A DNA stretch of 64,000 nucleotides from Antarctobacter heliothermus (GTDB lineage: Bacteria; Pseudomonadota; Alphaproteobacteria; Rhodobacterales; Rhodobacteraceae), in assembly GCF_002237555.1 (NCBI RefSeq), contig NZ_CP022540.1:1-64000 (forward strand). Direction: 5' to 3'. Position numbers and translations under genes: made by a program. Within the stretch, counting starts at the first letter, position 1. Each line of letters begins with the position of its first letter. The notes under the pieces are model-generated. The model was not told the DNA's origin and ran no database searches. It saw only the letters and a list, made by a program, of their open reading frames with translations. Below are positions 59,873-64,000 of this stretch, one piece after another.

Positions 59873-60825
59873 CCGTTCAACAATCCTTTCATGCCCGCCG
59901 TTGGAGTATCCCCGCCCAGCGCACGCGCAATCACCGTCGCGTTGTGATCGATCATACCAATATAAGTACCGACATAGCTGCCGGGTTCCCCCATGGCGTC
60001 CGAGAACAGCTCTCCGCCGATCTGCACCTTGTGGCCGCGCGCAGCAGCCCCTTCGATCAGGGCGCGGATGTTGCGGTCAGAGACCGAGCTTTCGACAAAG
60101 ACCGCCGCAATGTCGCGATCGACCAGCACATCCACCAGATCGGCGATGCGCCGCAAACCGGCCTCGGACTCGGTCGAGATGCCCTGAATCCCCAGCACTT
60201 CGAACCCGTAGGCTTTACCGAAGTAGTTGAACGCGTCATGGGCGGTGATCAGCACGCGACGTTCCGCCGGGACGGTGGCCATGATTTTTGCCGCATAGGT
60301 CGCCAATTCCTGCAATTCGTCCAGATGGATCGCCGCATTGGCGGCGAATGTGTCTGCGTGGTCTGGCTGCGCCTTCGTCAGCGCGGCGCGCACATTGTCA
60401 ACGACATGAACCCAGAGATCGGGAACCATCCAGACGTGCGGGTCGAACTTGTCGTCATAGTCTTCATGTGCCAGTAGCAGGTCGCGCGGCAGGCTTTCGG
60501 CCACGGCCGTCACAGTGCCCCGGTCGCCAAGTTCATGCAGAAAATCCTGCATCTGCGCCTCAAGGTACAATCCGTGCCACAGTACCACGTCGGCACGCGC
60601 CAAGGCGACGATGTCGCTGCGGGTCTGGCGATAGCTGTGCGGGTCCACCCCCGGCCCCATAAGGGCGTTGACCTCGACCAGATCGCCACCGACCTGCCGT
60701 GCCGCATCCGCAATCATGCCTGTGGTCGCAACCACCGACAGCTTGCCCTGCGCCACAGCGGGCATGCTTGCTAGTGCAAGAGGAAAGGCGGCCAAGCCGG
60801 TCAGAAAGGTTCTTTTGGTCAGCAT
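59869..60825 (-). CDS. Metal ABC transporter substrate-binding protein (ZnuA/TroA/SitA-like)
   Basis: A 318-residue cluster A-I binding protein: signal MLTKRTFLTGLAAFPLALASMPAVA, then ATTGMIADAARQVGGDLVEVNALMGPGVDPHSYRQTRSD (first His ligand), DPHVWMVPDLW (second His), LITAHDAFNYFGKAYGFEVLGIQG (third His) and VFVESSVSDRNIRAL (acidic ligand region). It lacks the long His-rich loop common in zinc-specific ZnuA, which leans towards manganese or iron. Tandem TTGCGA inverted repeats precede it. Confidence 0.9.
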   Translation of the reverse strand: MLTKRTFLTGLAAFPLALASMPAVAQGKLSVVATTGMIADAARQVGGDLVEVNALMGPGVDPHSYRQTRSDIVALARADVVLWHGLYLEAQMQDFLHELGDRGTVTAVAESLPRDLLLAHEDYDDKFDPHVWMVPDLWVHVVDNVRAALTKAQPDHADTFAANAAIHLDELQELATYAAKIMATVPAERRVLITAHDAFNYFGKAYGFEVLGIQGISTESEAGLRRIADLVDVLVDRDIAAVFVESSVSDRNIRALIEGAAARGHKVQIGGELFSDAMGEPGSYVGTYIGMIDHNATVIARALGGDTPTAGMKGLLNG

Positions 60826-60901
60826 CACGCCTTTGGCTCCTGAATGGCGCACACCGGGCATTGCTTGACGCACGCGGAGTGCCTGTTTCACTCAACCCAT
60901 A

Positions 60902-60947
60902 TTGCGAACAACTCGCAAGAGTCAATGTTATTGCGAGGCATTCTCAA
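60902..60947. promoter_or_regulatory. Tandem Fur/Mur-like inverted repeats upstream of the metal importer
   Basis: TTGCGA-ACAAC-TCGCAA (60902-60918) is perfect; TTGCGA-GGCAT-TCTCAA (60931-60947) has one mismatch. Spacing between centres is 29 nt. The form fits Fur-family (Fur or Mur) operators of alphaproteobacteria. The rest of 60826-61191 shows only a GTTCGCG-CTT-CGCGAAC hairpin at 61048. Confidence 0.6.
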
Positions 60948-61191
60948 TTACCTAGCGCATAGAACTCGGGATTCGCCCCGCAGGCGCCTGTTTTTTGGGC
61001 ATCTCCCCGCCTCCCGCTGGGCCCATGCCCGACACTACGCTTTTTTTGTTCGCGCTTCGCGAACCGACATCATTCACCCTGACTGCCAGCAGCGGTTCGA
61101 CGAAAAGCGGTTGGGCGCGTGTGGAATTCCTACTTTCCTTTCTACCGTCGTCATTCTAGCTTTTGATCAAATTGCAGATCGGGAGAACATT

Positions 61192-61944
61192 ATGCCCCCC
61201 AACACCGGCCCCTTGCGCCTTGGCGTCAACATCGACCACGTTGCCACGGTGCGCAACGCGCGGGGCAGTGCCTATCCCGATCCAGTGCGCGCCGCCAAAC
61301 TGGCCGAAGCCTCTGGTGCCGACGGCATCACCGCGCATCTGCGCGAAGACCGCCGCCACATCTCGGACGCGGATATCGATGCGCTGATGGACCATCTTTC
61401 GGTGCCGCTGAACTTTGAGATGGCCGCCACCGACGAGATGCAGAAGATCGCGTTGCGCCACCGCCCCCATGCGGTCTGCATCGTGCCGGAAAAGCGCGAA
61501 GAGCGCACAACGGAAGGCGGGCTGGAGGTCGCACGCGAAGAAAACAGGCTGGCCCATTTTATCGCACCGCTCCGCGAGGCGGGCTGCCGGGTGTCTATCT
61601 TTATCGCCGCCGACCGCCGCCAAATCGAGGCAGCGCACCGAATTGGCGCGCAGGTGATCGAACTGCACACGGGTGCCTATTGCGATTTCCACGCCGAAGG
61701 CCGGTTTGACGAGCGCGACGCCGAACTGGAGCGGATGCGCGAAATGGCCGGATTTGCCCACTCGCTGGGTCTGGAGGTGCATGCAGGCCACGGGTTGACC
61801 TATGAGACGGTCAAACCGGTAGCCGCCTTTCCCGAGGTAATGGAACTGAACATCGGCCATTTCCTGATCGGCGAGGCGATCTTTCTGGGATTGGGCCCGG
61901 CCATGGCCGAGATGCGGCGTTTGATGGATGCTGCGCGCGCCTGA
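61192..61944 (+). CDS. pdxJ: Pyridoxine 5'-phosphate synthase
   Basis: A 250-residue TIM-barrel enzyme: [69 protein letters not shown], and [41 protein letters not shown] are all PdxJ hallmarks. It condenses 1-deoxyxylulose 5-phosphate with 3-amino-2-oxopropyl phosphate to make vitamin B6 phosphate. GGGAGA precedes the ATG. Confidence 0.95.
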   Translation: MPPNTGPLRLGVNIDHVATVRNARGSAYPDPVRAAKLAEASGADGITAHLREDRRHISDADIDALMDHLSVPLNFEMAATDEMQKIALRHRPHAVCIVPEKREERTTEGGLEVAREENRLAHFIAPLREAGCRVSIFIAADRRQIEAAHRIGAQVIELHTGAYCDFHAEGRFDERDAELERMREMAGFAHSLGLEVHAGHGLTYETVKPVAAFPEVMELNIGHFLIGEAIFLGLGPAMAEMRRLMDAARA

Positions 61945-62032
61945 CACCTGAATTGATAGGTTTGTCACCATTTTCTTGCCGCAAATGGACAGTATGACCG
62001 CCGCATCGCGCCTGTCAGCAAAGGGTATCGCC

Positions 62033-62866
62033 ATGCCAGTCATCCAGATGGATCCCGAAACACTTGCCATCGACGTCGAAGTGGCCAAGGCCGCTGGCGC
62101 GCGGGTTAGCGCAGAGTATCAAGCCCGCCAGCCCTATCCTTACGGCTGTTTCGATGACTTCCTGCCCGAAGAGGTTCTGGACCGTGTGCTGCAAGAGATC
62201 CGCACCCTGCCAGAGGCGGAAACCATGTTCGACCGGCCGCAGGAAAAGCTGAAGTCCAGCTACCTGCCCGAGCGTCTGCCGCCCTACACGCGCAATCTGT
62301 TCTATGTGCTGAACTCTCGCCCATTTGTGCGGTTCCTCGAAGAGATGACCGGCATCAGCGGGCTGATCCCCGACCCCTACTTTGCAGGCGGCGGCGTGCA
62401 TGTGGTGGCCAATGGCGGGCATCTGGATATCCACGCGGATTTCAACCACAACGCCAAGCTGAACCTTGAACGCCGCCTGAACATCCTGATCTACCTGAAC
62501 AAGGACTGGCAAAAGGAATACGGCGGTTCGTTCGAGATCTGGAACACCGACATGTCAGAGCAGGTCGCCAGCTTTGTCCCTGTATTCAACCGCATGTGCT
62601 GTTTCAACACCGGATCCGACACATGGCACGGCAATCCGGAGACGGTGAATCACCCAGATGGAGAGCCGCGCATGTCGCTGGCGCTGTATTACTACACCGC
62701 CACATGGGACTATACGCGCAAGTCGCACACCACCCTGTTCAAGCCGCGACCGGGCACGCAGGATCAGATCGACAAACAGGTGAAACGCGCCGACAGGTTG
62801 CAGGAAATCCTGCCGCCGGTGATCTTTCGCAAGGTGATCGGTCGGCTTCAACGGTTGGGTTTTTAG
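62033..62866 (+). CDS. 2OG-Fe(II) oxygenase family protein
   Basis: A 277-residue double-stranded beta-helix oxygenase: GGHLDIHADFNHN holds the H-x-D metal pair, TWHGNPETV the distal His and RMSLALYYYT the 2-oxoglutarate-binding Arg. This is the prolyl-hydroxylase-like pattern also seen in sugar- or peptide-modifying enzymes. Start 62033 has AAAGGG 8 nt upstream; starts at 61985 or 61994 lack a site. The target is unknown. Confidence 0.8.
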   Translation: MPVIQMDPETLAIDVEVAKAAGARVSAEYQARQPYPYGCFDDFLPEEVLDRVLQEIRTLPEAETMFDRPQEKLKSSYLPERLPPYTRNLFYVLNSRPFVRFLEEMTGISGLIPDPYFAGGGVHVVANGGHLDIHADFNHNAKLNLERRLNILIYLNKDWQKEYGGSFEIWNTDMSEQVASFVPVFNRMCCFNTGSDTWHGNPETVNHPDGEPRMSLALYYYTATWDYTRKSHTTLFKPRPGTQDQIDKQVKRADRLQEILPPVIFRKVIGRLQRLGF

Positions 62867-62951
62867 GCCGGGTCGGAAAAACCCGTCCTCGCTTTGCCAA
62901 ACGGTTCGGCCTAGGGTTTCACAGAACCCCAGACAGCCCCGGTGATCCGCC

Positions 62952-63413
62952 ATGCCCCGTTTTCTGACCGCTTTGCCCCTTGCTCTGCTGCCCGCACTGG
63001 CCGCCGCGCAGGAAGACCCCGTTGTCACCGTCAGCGACTGCGACTGGCAGGCAAGCGCGTGGAACCTCGCCGAGCCGTGGGAAGAGAACAGCCGCACCTT
63101 TTCCAACGGCAAGACCCGGCTGGCGCTGCTGGACACCATCGAACCCGCCGCAGCATGGGCGCATATCCTTGTCTTGTCGCCGCCCTATTCTGAGATGGGC
63201 GACCGCCAATGCAAAACCATCGGCTATGGTGGCATGGGGTTTGGCGGTATTCGCTTCAATGAGCTGACCTCGAGCTATGATCCTGCCACCGGCCTTAGTT
63301 TCAACGTGCCGGTACAGGCCTACAATTCGGCGATTGCCGATTTCGACTGGTATTCACTGCGGTTCACGCTCAATCAGGCGACGGGCGATATCACCACCGC
63401 CCTGACGCAGTGA
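62952..63413 (+). CDS. Secreted protein of unknown function
   Basis: A 153-residue protein with signal peptide [19 protein letters not shown]. The mature part has two Cys (SDCDW and RQCKT) that could form a disulfide, and a Gly/aromatic-rich segment ([17 protein letters not shown]). No family is recognised. It lies 23 nt upstream of acpS on the same strand. Confidence 0.7.
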   Translation: MPRFLTALPLALLPALAAAQEDPVVTVSDCDWQASAWNLAEPWEENSRTFSNGKTRLALLDTIEPAAAWAHILVLSPPYSEMGDRQCKTIGYGGMGFGGIRFNELTSSYDPATGLSFNVPVQAYNSAIADFDWYSLRFTLNQATGDITTALTQ

Positions 63414-63436
63414 TCCCCGGACAGAGACCCTTCCAT

Positions 63437-63838
63437 ATGATCCTTGGCATTGGCACCGATCTGGCCAACATCGACCGCATCGCCGGCACGCTGGAGCGGT
63501 TCGGCGACCGGTTCCGCAACCGCGTCTTCACCGAGGTGGAACAGCGCAAAGCGGACCGCCGCCGCGACGTGGCGGGCACCTATGCCAAACGCTGGGCTGC
63601 GAAAGAGGCCTGTTCCAAGGCGCTGGGGACGGGTCTGCGTATGGGTATCGCGTGGAAGGATATGGCGGTGTCGAACCTGCACACCGGCCAGCCGGTGATG
63701 GAGGTGACAGGCTGGGCGAAGGAACGACTGGACGCCATGACACCCGAGGGGCATGAGGCGATCATACACGTCACCCTGACGGACGATCACCCCTGGGCGC
63801 AGGCTTTTGTGGTGATAGAGGCGCGGCGGGTGGGGTGA
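63437..63838 (+). CDS. acpS: Holo-[acyl-carrier-protein] synthase
   Basis: A 133-residue phosphopantetheinyl transferase: [35 protein letters not shown] (metal Asp in GTDL), [18 protein letters not shown] (conserved WAAKEA with Glu and Lys), and [20 protein letters not shown]. It transfers 4'-phosphopantetheine to acyl carrier protein. Full family length. The usual lepB-rnc genes do not start within the 160 nt that remain. Confidence 0.94.
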   Translation: MILGIGTDLANIDRIAGTLERFGDRFRNRVFTEVEQRKADRRRDVAGTYAKRWAAKEACSKALGTGLRMGIAWKDMAVSNLHTGQPVMEVTGWAKERLDAMTPEGHEAIIHVTLTDDHPWAQAFVVIEARRVG

Positions 63839-63914
63839 TCCCCCCCCTGTTACCGCAAGGGTACTTTCACTTACGAACGATCGTTAAAACGGATAGTCAT
63901 ACGATTGATACCAG

Positions 63915-63999
63915 TTCTCGGATGGTTTGACTCAAACACTGATCGACCATTCGCTGGGTTGGTGCCGTATGGCTTCTCGGTTTGGTTTGACCCAAACAG
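63915..63999. repeat. Two copies of a TTCTCGG...GGTTTGAC(T/C)CAAACA repeat
   Basis: Copies at about 63915-63939 and 63974-63999, 59 nt apart. Each contains GTTTGA-C-TCAAAC (perfect in the first copy, one mismatch in the second). Being upstream of whatever lies beyond the window, they may be paired operators. The preceding part of this stretch also has AACGATCGTT at 63876-63885. Confidence 0.5.
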
Positions 64000-64000
64000 C

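Noticed and set aside
60844..61191. In-frame upstream extension of pdxJ
   Set aside because: It covers the metal-importer operator region and is unlike PdxJ; the ATG at 61192 has a ribosome site.
1..64000. tRNA, rRNA, CRISPR arrays, complete insertion sequences
   Set aside because: No cloverleaf, rRNA core motifs, regularly spaced repeats, transposase motifs or paired terminal inverted repeats were seen on reading either strand.

Overview
The window is GC-rich alphaproteobacterial DNA, most like the Rhodobacteraceae (Roseobacter group). Supporting evidence is the PhyR-NepR-EcfG general stress response core, a Rhodobacter-type phosphatidylethanolamine N-methyltransferase, a RutR-controlled reductive pyrimidine catabolism locus, the pdxJ/acpS neighbourhood, and short operons with ATGA/GTGA overlaps. 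There is no rRNA, tRNA, CRISPR array, complete IS or prophage, so it reads as ordinary chromosome.

Layout. 0-1.2 kb: phospholipid genes (partial pssA, pmtA). 1.3-3.0 kb: a lactonase plus an aldose-dehydrogenase-like SDR. 3.1-8.0 kb: a free-standing Lrp/AsnC ligand-binding domain and a complete LivKHMGF-type ABC importer. 8.0-11.8 kb: two periplasmic protease-like proteins, then an OmpA-domain protein preceded by a shrunken copy of itself. 12-23.8 kb: pyrimidine degradation (preT, preA, rutR with its operator, amidohydrolase, hydA) and an NMT1/THI5-type ABC importer; a small secreted HExxH metalloprotease is wedged inside this operon. 23.8-27 kb: a second SMP-30 lactonase, thioesterase, caiD and rmlA. 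27.2-29.6 kb: rmlCBD. 29.6-30.8 kb: a gene-poor stretch with a palindromic repeat and possible gene remnants. 30.8-39.5 kb: an ETHE1/Blh-like MBL hydrolase and a glucosylglycerate module (GH13_18 phosphorylase, gpgS, gpgP, a P-loop kinase, glpK) with a caspase-like protein inside. 39.6-56.9 kb: a general stress response island. 56.9-60.9 kb: an Mn/Zn/Fe-type ABC importer whose membrane subunit carries a MntR-like tail. 61.2-63.8 kb: pdxJ, a 2OG-Fe(II) oxygenase, a secreted protein and acpS.

The strongest system-level signal is the stress island. I find thirteen sites matching GGAAC-N16/17-(C/T)GTT, the EcfG promoter form, placed at sensible distances before genes. They precede phyR, nepR-ecfG, dps, csbD, a DUF1328 protein of 53 residues, a YqjE/holin-type cluster, an alpha/beta hydrolase plus DUF2254 protein, a histidine kinase plus phospholipase D, a host-attachment-family protein, a PLDc_N membrane peptide and a PRC-barrel protein. 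They also precede glpK and an amidoligase/class I glutamine amidotransferase pair. At the amidoligase the -10 lies only 8 nt from the ATG, which predicts a leaderless mRNA. That pair is the best candidate here for undescribed chemistry.

Other points of note: a probable small RNA with an anti-Shine-Dalgarno hairpin and strong terminator near 40.5 kb; a Rhodobacteraceae-type palindromic repeat in two or three copies; an SDR with Asn in place of the catalytic Lys; and a histidine kinase with a degenerate ATP lid near phyR. All functions are inferred from sequence reading; no database search was run.
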